DNA of 64,000 bases from Gemmatales bacterium (GTDB taxonomy: Bacteria; Planctomycetota; Planctomycetia; Gemmatales; HRBIN36), in contig JANXCQ010000012.1 of NCBI GenBank assembly GCA_025060195.1, positions 55,786 through 119,785 on the forward strand, given 5' to 3'. The position numbers were made by a program, and so were the translations under genes. Shown piece after piece: positions 1-9,853 of the stretch (positions within the stretch are counted from its first letter, which is position 1; the number at the start of each line of letters is the position of its first letter). Under the pieces are notes generated by a model. The model saw nothing but the letters and a program-made list of their open reading frames with translations, was not told where the DNA came from and did not search any database.

Positions 1-418
1 CGCGTTACCTAAATTCCATCTTGGCCATCGCCGACACGGTAGAAGCTCTCTCGACCACCCGCCCACTGCGGTCCAGGCTATTCATGGTTCGCGGTAATTC
101 CGTTTCCGATTCGCGCCCCTTTGGCAATCCCGACTTGATTATCTCTTGCCAACTAATATGCACAAGCGGACATCAGCTAGGTCGCAAGGCCCCCTTAGTC
201 GCAAGGGACTTCTGGTCGCAACGGACTGACCACGTCGAAACGAACCATCATACGCGTCGCCCAGCCTGACCCTCATCAAATGGGCGAAACCACGCCTGCT
301 AAGAACCGACCCTTTCGAGCATTTGCCGAAATTGCACCGCTCTTATAACATGGCCCAAAATAACAAGCCTAACACACATTAGGACTGCCCGCATAATGTC
401 CGCTAAGGAGGATTCACC
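1..418. other. Gene-less left edge, leader of the first DUF1080 gene
   Basis: No convincing coding region is seen. Short open frames here have no recognisable motif and no ribosome-binding site. The right end holds a strong Shine-Dalgarno sequence (TAAGGAGGA, 404-412) six bases before the ATG at 419. A possible promoter is TTGCCG at 323-328 with TATAAC at 344-349, but the 15-base spacer is short, so this is a guess. Confidence 0.5.
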
Positions 419-1084
419 ATGCGCAACATCGTGCTTATGACCCCCTTACTAGCAGCAGTACTCGCCATCGGCTTGGTGCACGCACAACAAGACAAACCCA
501 AGCCCATTCCACTTTTCAACGGTAAAGACTTCAGCGGATGGCGCAAGTTCGTCGATCCCAATTCCAAAGCCGACCCCGACAAAATCTTCACCATCCGCGA
601 CGGCATGATCATCGTAGATGGCAGCGTCAACGGCTACCTGATCACAGAAAAAGAATACAGCGACTACGTGTTGACATTAGAGTGGCGCTGGGGCGAGAAA
701 GTCCACCGCCAGCGCAACAGTGGCGTGTTCGTGCACGTAAGTGGCCCCGACCAGATCTGGCCTAAAGGCGTAGAAGCACAGCTGATGTCAGGGCGGGCCG
801 GCGATTTCTGGCTGGTCGGCGGCTTTAAACTCAAAGTTGACCCAAAACGCCAAGACCCCAAATACAAACACCACTATTTCCGCATCAAAGAAGACGTTGA
901 AAAGCCCCTGGGCGAATGGAATCACTATGAAATTACCTGCGACGGCCCAACCGTGCGCCTCGTAGTCAATGGCCAATTCGTCAACGAAGGCACCGACGCC
1001 GAGGCCACGAAAGGCAAGATCCTCCTGCAATCCGAGGGCGCCGAAATCCACTTCCGTAATATCCACCTCACACCTCTCAAATAA
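419..1084 (+). CDS. Secreted DUF1080 (3-keto-disaccharide hydrolase-like) protein
   Basis: 221 aa. Residues 1-22 form a signal peptide ending in VHA, followed by the family's opening motif LFNGKDFSGW at about 32-41. The C-terminus closes with IHFRNIHL, also typical of DUF1080 (PF06439), a concanavalin-like beta-sandwich. Some members of the family hydrolyse 3-keto-glycosides; planctomycetes carry many copies. The product should act in the periplasm or at the cell surface. The ATG at 419 has a near-perfect Shine-Dalgarno at 404-412. A second member lies at 31902-32609. The family call is firm; the substrate is not known. Confidence 0.88.
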   Translation: MRNIVLMTPLLAAVLAIGLVHAQQDKPKPIPLFNGKDFSGWRKFVDPNSKADPDKIFTIRDGMIIVDGSVNGYLITEKEYSDYVLTLEWRWGEKVHRQRNSGVFVHVSGPDQIWPKGVEAQLMSGRAGDFWLVGGFKLKVDPKRQDPKYKHHYFRIKEDVEKPLGEWNHYEITCDGPTVRLVVNGQFVNEGTDAEATKGKILLQSEGAEIHFRNIHLTPLK

Positions 1085-1254
1085 CCCCTCCGTCCTCTAG
1101 AAAATCGCGCAAGCTTTTCTGCACCGCCTGAAACGAAACGCGCATCCTCAATCGCTGAAGCATCGTAGTTCCGCGCTAATCTCGCTCAAGAAAGAGCCAA
1201 CGCTCTAAGCCAACGCTTTTCCGCGCTACACTGGCCACCCTAAGGGCAACCTCC

Positions 1255-2121
1255 ATGCAGCTCTGCAAATGGCGCGACGCAACTGGGCAAGCCCGCGTTG
1301 GTTTAGTACGGCAAGAAATGGTTTACCCCCTCGACTTAGCGGACACTCCGGAACATCCCGCTCTAAGCACGATTCTCCATGCAAAAAACCCATCGCAGTT
1401 TGCAGAAAGCCTGCTAAGCTCCTCAGCATCTCCGCTGCACATTGATGAATTATCGCTCCTCCCGCCCATTGACCACCAGGAAGTCTGGGCCGCAGGCGTC
1501 ACCTTCCAACGCAGCGAGGAAGCACGCAAACGCGAATCCCACGACGCCGCAATCTTCTACGATAAGGTCTATCGCGCGCCGCGACCGGAACTGTTCTTCA
1601 AAGCACCTGCATATCGAGTCATCGGCCCCGGCGGGCGCGTACGTATCCGCAAGGATTCGCTTTGGAGCGTCCCCGAACCCGAGCTAGCCGTGATCTGCGA
1701 CCCCGACCTGCGTATCGTCGGTTACACCATCGGCAACGACATGAGCGCACGCGACATCGAAGGCGAAAATCCCCTCTACCTGCCCCAAGCTAAAATCTAC
1801 GATGGCTCGTGCGCCCTGGGCCCAGTCATTACCCTGGCCCCTGCCATGCCCCCGTTGCCCCAAGTGCAAGTCATTTTGACTATCCAACGGCAGGGCCGCA
1901 CTGTGTTCCACGGACAAACAACCATGGCGCAAATGCGCCGCACCATCGAAGAACTCATCTCCTGGCTCGGCCGTGAAACTACTTTCCCCCATGGCGTCGT
2001 CCTACTCACAGGCACAGGCATTGTACCACCCGATGATTTCACCCTCGAACCAGACGACCTGATCCATATAGAAATCACGGGCGTCGGTCGACTCGCCAAC
2101 ATCGTTGAGCGAAAGTCCTGA
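1255..2121 (+). CDS. Fumarylacetoacetate hydrolase (FAH) family protein
   Basis: 288 aa. The C-terminal two thirds match the FAH fold (PF01557). The acidic metal ligands lie in EPELAVI (about 142-148), followed by GYTIGNDMSARD and the lysine/aspartate pair of QAKIYDGSCALGP. The protein ends in the usual glycine-rich GTG and EITGVG region. Family members cleave or hydrate 2-keto acids from aromatic or sugar-acid breakdown using Mg2+ or Mn2+. The N-terminal 70 residues are a small family-typical domain. The layout resembles sugar-acid dehydratases of the family as much as true FAH, so only the family is named. It stands alone, 133 bases after the DUF1080 gene's end and before glmS. Confidence 0.85.
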   Translation: MQLCKWRDATGQARVGLVRQEMVYPLDLADTPEHPALSTILHAKNPSQFAESLLSSSASPLHIDELSLLPPIDHQEVWAAGVTFQRSEEARKRESHDAAIFYDKVYRAPRPELFFKAPAYRVIGPGGRVRIRKDSLWSVPEPELAVICDPDLRIVGYTIGNDMSARDIEGENPLYLPQAKIYDGSCALGPVITLAPAMPPLPQVQVILTIQRQGRTVFHGQTTMAQMRRTIEELISWLGRETTFPHGVVLLTGTGIVPPDDFTLEPDDLIHIEITGVGRLANIVERKS

Positions 2122-2376
2122 GTTAGTGTGTAAACCGTTTACCCACGCCGTTTTCCAAAAGGTTGCCCTTGCAAAAGTTGAATGCCCTCGCTATTCAGCG
2201 TCCATCGGCACCATTTACGCCCGACTATATTTATCGCGCGGAAGCTCCCACTAGGACGTAATCAAACACCTCCTAGGTAGGAAAACACCAACGAGCGAAC
2301 CAATTCCGACCAACTAATTTACCTAAAAAACTTAGCGCCTGCGTTCGGCTCTTCTTAAGCTAATCGAGGATAGACC

Positions 2377-4203
2377 ATGTGCGGCATAGTCGGATACGTT
2401 GGCCGACGCGAAGCGACGCCCATCTTACTCGAAGGGCTACGCCGACTCGAATATCGCGGCTACGACAGCGCTGGACTAGCGACCCTCAGCGGAAACACTC
2501 TGCATGTCCGCAAAAGAGCAGGCCGGCTCCGCGAACTCATCAGATTAGTCTCCGAAAGGCCAGCACCAGGAACCCTGGGCATCAGCCACACCCGTTGGGC
2601 TACCCACGGCGGCGCCACCGACCTCAACGCACACCCCCATATCGGGGGAAATAACCTCCTCGCTCTGGTACACAACGGGGTCATAGAAAACTATGCCCTA
2701 CTTAGAACGCAGTTAGAAGCCGAAGGATTTATCTTCCGTAGCCAGACCGATACCGAAGTTATCGCACACCTAATCGCCCATTATTATGAAGGCGATTTAC
2801 TAGAAGCGGTACGCCGTGCCCTCAGTTGTCTGAAGGGAACCTACGGCCTGGCCCTTATCAGCCCGCAGCACCCGAACCTGCTCATCGGGGCGCGTTTCGG
2901 CTCGCCCCTGGTCATCGGCCTAGGCGAAAATGAAATGTTCCTGGCCAGCGACCCCAATGCCTTGATCGGCTATACCCAACGTGTGGTCTATCTCAATGAC
3001 GGCCAGCTCTGCGCCTTAACTGCCGAAAGCTGGGATATCCTCGACCGCGATCGTGCGCCCGTACAAGCCAGCATTCATGCAATTGACTGGGAATTAGAAG
3101 ACGTCGAACTCAATGGTTTTGACCACTATATGTTGAAAGAGATTTACGAACAGCCCGAAGCCTTAGAAAACACCTTACGAGGCCGATTAGACGACACCAA
3201 TGCGACAGCTCATTTCGGCGGATTAAATCTTTCCCCGCGGCGCTTACGTCAAGTGGACAGAATTATACTCACAGGATGCGGCACCTCTTATCATGCGGGC
3301 CTGGTGGGAGAATACCTTTTCGAGGAACTAAGTCGCATACCTGTTGAAGTCGAATATGCCAGCGAATTTCGTTACCGCAATGCACCCATCGAGCGCCATA
3401 CCATCCTGATCGCCATTACTCAATCGGGAGAAACCGCAGATACCCTGGCAGCCTTGCGGGAAGCCAAACGGAAAGGGATCCCGACCCTGAGTATCTGTAA
3501 TGTGGTCGGCTCCACCATCGCTCGGGAAGCGGACGGCGGCGTCTACTTGCGTGCAGGGCCGGAAATTGGCGTCGCCAGTACCAAAGCCTTCACCTGTCAG
3601 GTCTTGGTATTGACCCTCTTAGCCTTATATTTTGGCCGAATGCGGCACCTTTCCGCTTCTCAAGGAGCCCGCATTATTGAGGAACTACGCCAGCTACCTG
3701 ACTTAGTGCGGCAAACGCTTAGCTGCGATGAACCCGTGCGCCAAATTGCGGCTAAATATTATCAAGTGCAGAATTTCCTTTATTTAGGACGCCAGTATTT
3801 ATATCCCATCGCTCTAGAAGGCGCCCTAAAAATGAAGGAAATCAGCTACATTCATGCGGAAGGTTATCCTGCGGCCGAAATGAAACATGGTCCGATTGCT
3901 TTAGTGGACGAAAATACACCTACAGTCTTTTTAGTGCCCCGGAGCTCGGTCTTCGATAAGGTAATCAGCAATATGGAGGAAATTCGCGCCCGCGGGGGCC
4001 CCATCATTGCGGTGACTACTCAAGGCTGCGAAGAAGTGGCAAGTCGCGCCGATGACGTCATCACCATACCCGATGCTCCCGAATACCTGCAACCGATATT
4101 AGCGGTGATTCCGCTGCAACTCTTAGCATATCACATGGCCTTGCTCCGGGGCTGCGATGTCGATAAACCGCGGAACCTGGCCAAGAGCGTTACGGTCGAG
4201 TAA
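2377..4203 (+). CDS. glmS: Glutamine-fructose-6-phosphate aminotransferase (isomerizing)
   Basis: 608 aa, the normal length. It converts fructose 6-phosphate and glutamine into glucosamine 6-phosphate, the first step to UDP-GlcNAc. The N-terminal class-II glutaminase starts with MCGIVGYVG, so Cys2 becomes the N-terminal nucleophile, and has RGYDSAG near 27-33. Two SIS domains follow: GCGTSYHAG near 300, SQSGET near 348, and KHGPIALVD near 504. The protein ends in the conserved LAKSVTVE. A GAGGA sequence a few bases upstream supports the ATG. No glmS-ribozyme-like structure was recognised in the 255-base leader. The stop overlaps the end of the convergent SDR gene by 14 bases. Confidence 0.97.
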   Translation: MCGIVGYVGRREATPILLEGLRRLEYRGYDSAGLATLSGNTLHVRKRAGRLRELIRLVSERPAPGTLGISHTRWATHGGATDLNAHPHIGGNNLLALVHNGVIENYALLRTQLEAEGFIFRSQTDTEVIAHLIAHYYEGDLLEAVRRALSCLKGTYGLALISPQHPNLLIGARFGSPLVIGLGENEMFLASDPNALIGYTQRVVYLNDGQLCALTAESWDILDRDRAPVQASIHAIDWELEDVELNGFDHYMLKEIYEQPEALENTLRGRLDDTNATAHFGGLNLSPRRLRQVDRIILTGCGTSYHAGLVGEYLFEELSRIPVEVEYASEFRYRNAPIERHTILIAITQSGETADTLAALREAKRKGIPTLSICNVVGSTIAREADGGVYLRAGPEIGVASTKAFTCQVLVLTLLALYFGRMRHLSASQGARIIEELRQLPDLVRQTLSCDEPVRQIAAKYYQVQNFLYLGRQYLYPIALEGALKMKEISYIHAEGYPAAEMKHGPIALVDENTPTVFLVPRSSVFDKVISNMEEIRARGGPIIAVTTQGCEEVASRADDVITIPDAPEYLQPILAVIPLQLLAYHMALLRGCDVDKPRNLAKSVTVE

Positions 4204-4993
4204 GACGTTGCACGCGACGTTGCAGACGCCGCCCGTAAGCCCGAAGGAGCCAATCGCTAGCGCGCGTTGGTAAAATCCGACACAGCCACAGCACCCAGGC
4301 CGTATGCCAGGGGAAAGCAACGAACGGTTTTTTGCGAATTATGGCACGGACAATATGTCGGGCCGCTTCCTCTACCGACATGATATCGGGTTTCGGCAGA
4401 GGCAAATGCCGTGTTAGCTCGGTGCGAATCCAGCCTGGGCAAATGGTTGTACACAAAATGCCCCGCCCAGAAAGCTCCAAACGTAAGCTATCCATCAAGG
4501 CGTTCACCCCCGCTTTACTAGCACTATAACCCGCCAGAAATGCTAATCCCCGTAGTGAGGCCAAACTGGAAATAGCCACTAAGTGTCCCCGTTTGCGTTG
4601 CAACATGCCCGGCAGAACGGCAGCGATACTGTTAGCAACGCCGACGAGGTTGACGTCGATCAAAGCGGCGAATGCCTGGGCATCAAAGGCCGTGGCTGGC
4701 GTGGCATAGCCAATCCCTGCATTCGCGATCAGGATTTCCACAGGACCCAACCTCCGTTCCAGAGTGGCCACGACCTGACTTAGTTGTTCACGCTGTGTGA
4801 CATCCGCTTGTTCATAGCCCCCAGCGCGACCGCGAGCTTTAAGCTCCTGCATCAGGCTTTCCATAGGACTAACATCGCGATCGATAGCGGCAATTACCGC
4901 ACCATGTGTGGCCATTTCTATCGCTAATTGGCGTCCTAATCCGCGCCCCGCCCCCGTGATTAAGACCACCTGATTCTCAAAAGGCAAGGCCAT
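4190..4993 (-). CDS. Short-chain dehydrogenase/reductase
   Basis: 267 aa. A classical SDR: the cofactor loop TGAGRGLG is at 13-20, NAGIG at 91-95, and the catalytic residues are Ser142/143 with the YSASK motif (Tyr156, Lys160). It should reduce or oxidise an alcohol/carbonyl with NAD(P)H. The last 40 residues (WVLWLCRILP onward) are hydrophobic, then Arg-rich, which suggests attachment to the membrane as in some SDRs acting on lipids. It is convergent with glmS and overlaps its 3' end by 14 bases. The substrate cannot be told from sequence. Confidence 0.9.
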   Translation of the reverse strand: MALPFENQVVLITGAGRGLGRQLAIEMATHGAVIAAIDRDVSPMESLMQELKARGRAGGYEQADVTQREQLSQVVATLERRLGPVEILIANAGIGYATPATAFDAQAFAALIDVNLVGVANSIAAVLPGMLQRKRGHLVAISSLASLRGLAFLAGYSASKAGVNALMDSLRLELSGRGILCTTICPGWIRTELTRHLPLPKPDIMSVEEAARHIVRAIIRKKPFVAFPWHTAWVLWLCRILPTRASDWLLRAYGRRLQRRVQRLTRP

Positions 4994-5347
4994 ACCTTCC
5001 GCTCCTATCCCTTGAGCTCGCTTGAATAATCTATAAGTTTTCTCACCTTTACGAGGCTATTGTATTAACGTACACAAGGGGGATTTGCGAGCGGTTTACT
5101 GCCGGCTAGGAACACCATCCTTGCCTATTTTAGGCCTAAATTACGGGGATAAGGTTTGCGACAACCATGCTTATAGTACCAATATGCTATACATAGACGC
5201 TAACCCGGGCAGTCGCCTAAATAACTCATCTTAATACGAAAAAGTCTGACAACCATTTCATGCTAATATGGACAAGAGAACTAATATGGACTAGAGAAAC
5301 TGCCAAGCGTCGGCCATAGTGATTAGTGGTCGGCTCTGCTGATAGAC
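4994..5347. other. Intergenic region, 354 bp, no gene seen
   Basis: It lies upstream of the SDR gene (reverse strand) and downstream of the TIGR03000 gene. It is clearly more AT-rich than its surroundings. The only structure noted is an 18-base tandem duplication at 5263-5298. It presumably holds the SDR promoter, but no hexamer pair stood out. Confidence 0.5.
5263..5298. repeat. 18-bp tandem direct repeat, two copies
   Basis: Two adjacent copies of CTAATATGGACWAGAGAA (5263-5280 and 5281-5298) differ at one position (A or T). It sits 50 bp after the end of the TIGR03000 gene and is not part of a coding frame. It is probably a simple slippage duplication. Confidence 0.8.
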
Positions 5348-5998
5348 TTAATTATCCTGAGGAGCGGGCTTAGTGAAATCTACAGTGATCTGTTGGCCAG
5401 CTTGTAGGGTGACTATACGTGTCTGCCGCACCATTTGGCCGTTGCTTTTCCAACTGGCCGTGATGGTGTACTCATAGCGCTTCCCAGGAGTTAGGGGCGG
5501 CGACTGCAGAGTGCGGCGTGTTCCCATGGTGCGTAGTTCATAATCTTCCACGAAAACTTGCGCGTCGGCCGCGGGCAGCAGGATGGTGATCTCGGCCACG
5601 TTATTTGTGCTCGGCAACGGACGTGGCGGCGTCAGTTCCCCGTTGGACGGCGCTTCGGGCGTTGGTCGCGGAACGACATGATACTCGGCTCGACTCAGCG
5701 GCGCAAGCACCGCGGGCACGGGGTAAATATAACGCGGATACACATAGGGATAATAGCCGTAATAAGGCTCGCCCCAGTACGGATCATGCCGCGGCCCGAC
5801 ATACATGCCCACGCGATAGGGCACGTAGCCGTAAGGATAAGTGGAATATTCCAGCAAATATCTCTGATAGGCGGGACTGTAAACCACAACGGCACTACCG
5901 GCGCGGGGGGCCACCACAACTTGTTGTCCCGCGGTCGTGCCCAACGGGCCTAGCGCTAATACGCACACGAGCACTATTTGCCAAGCGAGCTTGCGCAT
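5348..5998 (-). CDS. Secreted TIGR03000-domain protein (planctomycete-specific)
   Basis: 216 aa. A signal peptide covers about residues 1-24 (ending near TAGQQ). A Tyr/Pro-rich middle region follows (about 40-95; many YPYGYVPY-like stretches). The last 80 residues match the TIGR03000 domain, with AEITILLPAADAQVFV, a TMGTRRTLQSPPL segment and a closing GQQITVDF. TIGR03000 is a short beta-domain known from planctomycete exported proteins; its function is unknown. The protein is likely a cell-surface or periplasmic component. It is divergent from the Gfo/Idh gene at 6117. Confidence 0.88.
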   Translation of the reverse strand: MRKLAWQIVLVCVLALGPLGTTAGQQVVVAPRAGSAVVVYSPAYQRYLLEYSTYPYGYVPYRVGMYVGPRHDPYWGEPYYGYYPYVYPRYIYPVPAVLAPLSRAEYHVVPRPTPEAPSNGELTPPRPLPSTNNVAEITILLPAADAQVFVEDYELRTMGTRRTLQSPPLTPGKRYEYTITASWKSNGQMVRQTRIVTLQAGQQITVDFTKPAPQDN

Positions 5999-6116
5999 AA
6001 GTGAATCCTCATCCAGTCTTTTAGTGATGTCCCGGGCACGCGCCCTAAGTATTCTACCTCAAAATTTCCCGCTTGGTTGAACTTAGCCTTTAGAACCCAT
6101 CGAAGGAGGACTCGTG

Positions 6117-7265
6117 ATGGCCACAGCTGCGCTAATCGGCACGGGGTTTATTGGCCCCGTCCACATCGAGGCGCTCCGGCGTTTGGGTATTACCGTCCGT
6201 GGTGTGCTCGGTTCCAGTGCGGAGAAAAGCCAGCTTGCGGCGCAACGCTGGCACCTGGAACGGGCCTACCGCTCGCTCGACGAACTGCTTGCCGATCCGC
6301 AAGTGGATGTCGTCCATATTACTTCGCCGAATCGGTTCCATTATGAGCAGGCGCTACGGGCATTGCAAGCAGGTAAGCACGTGGTGTGTGAAAAGCCGTT
6401 GGCTTTGAATTCCCAGCAAAGTCGCGAACTGGTGCAACGCGCTCGCGATAGTGGGAAGGTCTGCGCGGTATGTTATAACATCCGTTTTTACCCTCTATGT
6501 CAGGAGGCCCGTCAACGCATCGCAGCAGGTCAATTAGGACGAATTTTTCACGTGGTCGGTTCCTATCAGCAAGATTGGCTGTTATATCCGAGCGATTTCA
6601 ATTGGCGCGTGCTGGCTCAGGAAGGTGGCGCCGCTCGTGCCATCGGCGATATTGGTACGCATTGGCTCGACCTGATTTCGTTTCTTATGGGCCAAACGGT
6701 GGTCAGCGTGTGCGCCGATTTACGCACAGTTTGGCCGACACGTCGCCGTCCTCTGGGGCCCACCGAGACGTTTGCGACGAAACTGCAGTCGGGCAATGCC
6801 TTCGCGGAGGTGGCCGTTGATACCGAGGATTATGGCGCAGTGTTACTGCGCTTTGCCGATGGCACGCCGGGAGTTATGGTCGTTTCCCAGGTTACCGCAG
6901 GTGCCAAGAACCGCCTCCGCTGGGAAATTGCTGGTGAAAAGGCCGCTTTAGCTTGGAACAGCGAACGCCCGGATGAATTATGGCTCGGTTATCGCGATGG
7001 GCCGAATCAACTGTTGCTTCGCGACCCAGCGTTGCTCACCGAAGCGGCCCGCAGTTACACTGATTACCCTGGCGGACACGCCGAAGGTTTCCCCGATACG
7101 TTCAAACAACTCTTTCGCGCCGTTTACAGCGCCCTCGAGCAAGGCCGCCCGCTTCCCGGACTCTATCCCACCTTCGAGGACGGCCATCGGGAAATTGTTC
7201 TTTGCGAGGCGATTTTAGCTAGTCATCAACAGCGTCGCTGGATCGACGTGCCCCAGGACCTTTAG
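6117..7265 (+). CDS. Gfo/Idh/MocA family oxidoreductase
   Basis: 382 aa from the ATG at 6117. The AAGGAGGA at 6103-6110 is six bases from this ATG, so it is preferred to the GTG at 6114. The N-terminal Rossmann fold has GTGFIG (8-13), and the CEKPLALN motif holds the conserved EKP lysine. The C-terminal alpha/beta domain of the family follows, with [10 protein letters not shown] as the usual His-containing segment. It is expected to oxidise or reduce a sugar or cyclitol with NAD(P). There is no signal peptide, so it is cytosolic. It stands alone between divergent and convergent neighbours, giving no clue to the substrate. Confidence 0.92.
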   Translation: MATAALIGTGFIGPVHIEALRRLGITVRGVLGSSAEKSQLAAQRWHLERAYRSLDELLADPQVDVVHITSPNRFHYEQALRALQAGKHVVCEKPLALNSQQSRELVQRARDSGKVCAVCYNIRFYPLCQEARQRIAAGQLGRIFHVVGSYQQDWLLYPSDFNWRVLAQEGGAARAIGDIGTHWLDLISFLMGQTVVSVCADLRTVWPTRRRPLGPTETFATKLQSGNAFAEVAVDTEDYGAVLLRFADGTPGVMVVSQVTAGAKNRLRWEIAGEKAALAWNSERPDELWLGYRDGPNQLLLRDPALLTEAARSYTDYPGGHAEGFPDTFKQLFRAVYSALEQGRPLPGLYPTFEDGHREIVLCEAILASHQQRRWIDVPQDL

Positions 7266-7340
7266 GCCGGCCTCATAAGGCGCTGAGTGATACTTCAATA
7301 TATCTAAACATGATAGCTTAGGCGGCATATAAGCATTATT

Positions 7341-7384
7341 AGATCGCCATATAGTGTAATCGTCGCCATAAACTCCGGCGATCT
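7341..7384. terminator. Inverted repeat between convergent genes, possible terminator
   Basis: AGATCGCC (7341-7348) and GGCGATCT (7377-7384) are perfect 8-base inverted copies with a 28-base spacer. They lie between the convergent Gfo/Idh and propeller genes, and the right arm overlaps the latter's stop codon. There is no T-run, so a bidirectional terminator is only a suggestion. Confidence 0.25.
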
Positions 7385-8744
7385 ACTTAACTTCAATCTC
7401 ATGCAGGGTCAGCGGGATAATAGTGGTGGCATAAACCTTGCCATTCGTGGCGGCGCAGATGCCCATAATGTGATACTGCGGGACTAATATGCCATCGGGG
7501 CGTCGGCGTACGCCGTGATGCCAAGGTAACGGTCGGCCTTTTTCGTCCGTGAAGCGAGTATAATCCGGGTTCCGAATGGCAATGGGGCCATGATCACGGC
7601 AACCTTTCTCGCCCGGTTTATAGCTGACGATATGGAGCAGGTGCTCACGTTTAGGATGGTGCACGGCTACTCCCATCCACACCGTACCATCGGGTCCGAC
7701 ACATAAAGCGCGACAATCAGTACGCGCCTCAGGGTCATTGATTAAGGCACCTAACCGCCTACCGGGTAATACCTCCCCTTCCGCTGTCAGGTCGTAAGCA
7801 TATAACTGGTTTTCGTTCATAGCCACGGCATAGAGCGTTTTCCGGTCGGGTGAAACTTCCCAATTGATCGGATGACTATGTGGATGAGCTAATAAACTAT
7901 CTTTCGGAGGTTGGCCATCTATGGTTTGCTTGAGTCGCTCTAATTTATCAGTGCGCGGATCATAACGGGCGATGTCGCCCCCGCGAATTGGATGATAAGC
8001 CCGACCGAGATAATCTAACACAATAAACGCATACATGTGTTCGCAATCCATCAGGTGTTTATACTTACCGGTCTTTAGATCAAGTATGAGGAAGTGGGTG
8101 CTCTCGACGGGCCGATCATCAGAGCAAGTCGATATATAGGCTAAGCCGCGTGATTCATCGGGTGTGATACTGATAATCCCATGGTGCGGCACAGGTATCG
8201 GATAGACTTCCACCTTCCCCGTTTGCGGATCGTATACCATCGGGTAACCGCCAGGATAATCGGTACGTTTCTCCCCTTTCTCGGGGTAACCTTGTTTCGT
8301 GCCGAAGTAGATTTTGCCGCTTTCGCCAACGTTATTACGCGTATGAATTTTCGATTGGGCAGCGAATCCTTTCGCGCTGCTACCGAGGGTTTTCATCACA
8401 TCCACGACTACCTTCATTTCCTTCGTGCGGGTATTGAATTCCACTAAGTAAGCATTTTCGCCGTACTTCGCCGTGCCTATATAGAGGCAACCGTTTTTGC
8501 CCTCAACGATGGAAAAATAACCGCTACCTTGATTCGTTAGATGTTTAGGTATAGCGTACGCGGTCGTCCAAAGCCAGCGTATAGCTTCGGGCTTTGCTTG
8601 CTGGGCTTCGCTCCCATTAGGACATAGGAACGTCAGGCATAAGACTAAACCGGCAAGGCCTAAGCTTAGCCTGGTGAGCTTACGCCAATTCAGTGGGACT
8701 AAGAAAGGAGATTGATAGGTTAGCCATGCTAACCGCTGGGGCAT
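7383..8744 (-). CDS. Exported beta-propeller protein of unknown function
   Basis: 453 aa. The ATG at 8744 is preceded by AAAGGAG. A long N-terminal leader holds a hydrophobic segment (about 25-42) and a cleavage-like site SEAQQ near 46-50. The rest consists of repeated four-stranded units with motifs such as GCLYIGTAKYG, GKIYFGTKQGYP, LAYISTCSD, TLYAVAMNENQLYAYDL and GTVWMGVAV, as in SMP-30/strictosidine-synthase-like or WD40-like propellers. No catalytic metal triad was recognised. It probably binds or hydrolyses something in the periplasm. Proteins of this kind are frequent in planctomycetes. Confidence 0.8.
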   Translation of the reverse strand: MPQRLAWLTYQSPFLVPLNWRKLTRLSLGLAGLVLCLTFLCPNGSEAQQAKPEAIRWLWTTAYAIPKHLTNQGSGYFSIVEGKNGCLYIGTAKYGENAYLVEFNTRTKEMKVVVDVMKTLGSSAKGFAAQSKIHTRNNVGESGKIYFGTKQGYPEKGEKRTDYPGGYPMVYDPQTGKVEVYPIPVPHHGIISITPDESRGLAYISTCSDDRPVESTHFLILDLKTGKYKHLMDCEHMYAFIVLDYLGRAYHPIRGGDIARYDPRTDKLERLKQTIDGQPPKDSLLAHPHSHPINWEVSPDRKTLYAVAMNENQLYAYDLTAEGEVLPGRRLGALINDPEARTDCRALCVGPDGTVWMGVAVHHPKREHLLHIVSYKPGEKGCRDHGPIAIRNPDYTRFTDEKGRPLPWHHGVRRRPDGILVPQYHIMGICAATNGKVYATTIIPLTLHEIEVK

Positions 8745-8858
8745 GGGTTACTCCTTTTGACAGGGCAGGGCGTGATCTCGGCAGGCACAATTTTGATTCT
8801 AGGGGCGACTAATAAATATGGCCAGGAACATCAGCTAACACTAGCTTGGCATATATAA

Positions 8859-9713
8859 CTATTGGACGGGCTTAGAGGGTCGTCGCGAAAATTGTTTCGC
8901 GGGGGCCCGACTTGGTGGGAGAGACTGAAAGCGTAAGGGCGTACGTGCCTGCTTCCCGCGTTCGAGCCGATCGAGTTCGAAGTAACGGCGGTCGGCATTA
9001 AATACGGGAGGGGGGAGGGCCTCGGCCTGTCGAAGCGCCTGGGCTTCTTCCATATCGTCGCGGCGCACGCCGATGCCGCGGAACACGGGCAACCCCCGCT
9101 GCAGTGCGAGGATTTCGCGACGGGTTCGGCCTTGCGGAGCGTCGGGCCAAGGTTCCGGATGCTCACGGAAATCGAAAAAGATCGGCACAATTTGGCAGAT
9201 ATACTTCCAGTAGCCGGGATTATCCGACTGAATATAAAGTCGGCCACCTGGTTGCAGCGCTCGATGGACTAAATACAGGAACCGCGGCGTGATGAGCCGA
9301 CGATGCACCTCAGCCAAGTCGTAGTAAGGCTGGGGGTGGTAAATGTGGATTTCTGCGACGCTGTTCGGGGGCACGAGCCGTTCCATCACTTCGCGGGCAT
9401 CGGCTACGGCAAAGCGAATGTTCTTCAGTCCGCGCTGATTGGCTCGGCGTACCGCATAGCGAATCACCACTGGCAGACAGTCCACGCCTAGGTGATCGCA
9501 CTCTGGATGTGCCAGGGCGTGGGCGATAAGAAATCGACCATTGCCACAACCCAAATCAAGAATACGCGGGGCCTCTCGGCCAAACAACGCCTGCCAGTCG
9601 AACGGACCGCTGGTCGGCAGACGTTTCAGGGCCGTTTGTGTCCAGCGTTCACGAGGCACCACTTCACCGGGAAAGGGAACGCCAAATTCGAGTTCCGTGC
9701 TCATCGCGCTCAT
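8859..9713 (-). CDS. tRNA (guanine-N7)-methyltransferase-like (TrmB family)
   Basis: 284 aa. A class-I methyltransferase with SAM loop ILDLGCGNGRF (51-61), followed by GVDCLP and NIRFAVADAREV, then HRALQPGGRLYIQSDN. The order and spacing fit TrmB, which makes m7G46 in tRNA. The usual FPDPWPKxRH signature, involved in tRNA/substrate binding, is replaced here by IYHPQPYYDLAEVHRR. There is also a C-terminal tail of about 60 residues that is Arg/Pro-rich. The substrate may therefore differ; the family call is good, the exact target less so. Confidence 0.75.
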   Translation of the reverse strand: MSAMSTELEFGVPFPGEVVPRERWTQTALKRLPTSGPFDWQALFGREAPRILDLGCGNGRFLIAHALAHPECDHLGVDCLPVVIRYAVRRANQRGLKNIRFAVADAREVMERLVPPNSVAEIHIYHPQPYYDLAEVHRRLITPRFLYLVHRALQPGGRLYIQSDNPGYWKYICQIVPIFFDFREHPEPWPDAPQGRTRREILALQRGLPVFRGIGVRRDDMEEAQALRQAEALPPPVFNADRRYFELDRLERGKQARTPLRFQSLPPSRAPAKQFSRRPSKPVQ

Positions 9714-9853
9714 TACGTTCGCGAAAGTTGGAAAAGTTTATCTTCACCGCCATGAATTTGGCAGCGACTTTTGGTTGACAGCTCTTGGAGAACATTTGCG
9801 AATCGCTAGTGTGTACATTACATTAGAAGGGGGTCAACACAGGAGTGCAAGCG

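Noticed and set aside
336..346. 11-base word ACCGCTCTTAT shared with the right arm of the inverted repeat at 36006-36016
   Set aside because: The match does not extend, and an 11-mer can recur by chance in 64 kb.
9775..9803. Perfect TTGACA as promoter of the Tyr-repeat gene
   Set aside because: No acceptable -10 lies at 16-18 bases spacing.
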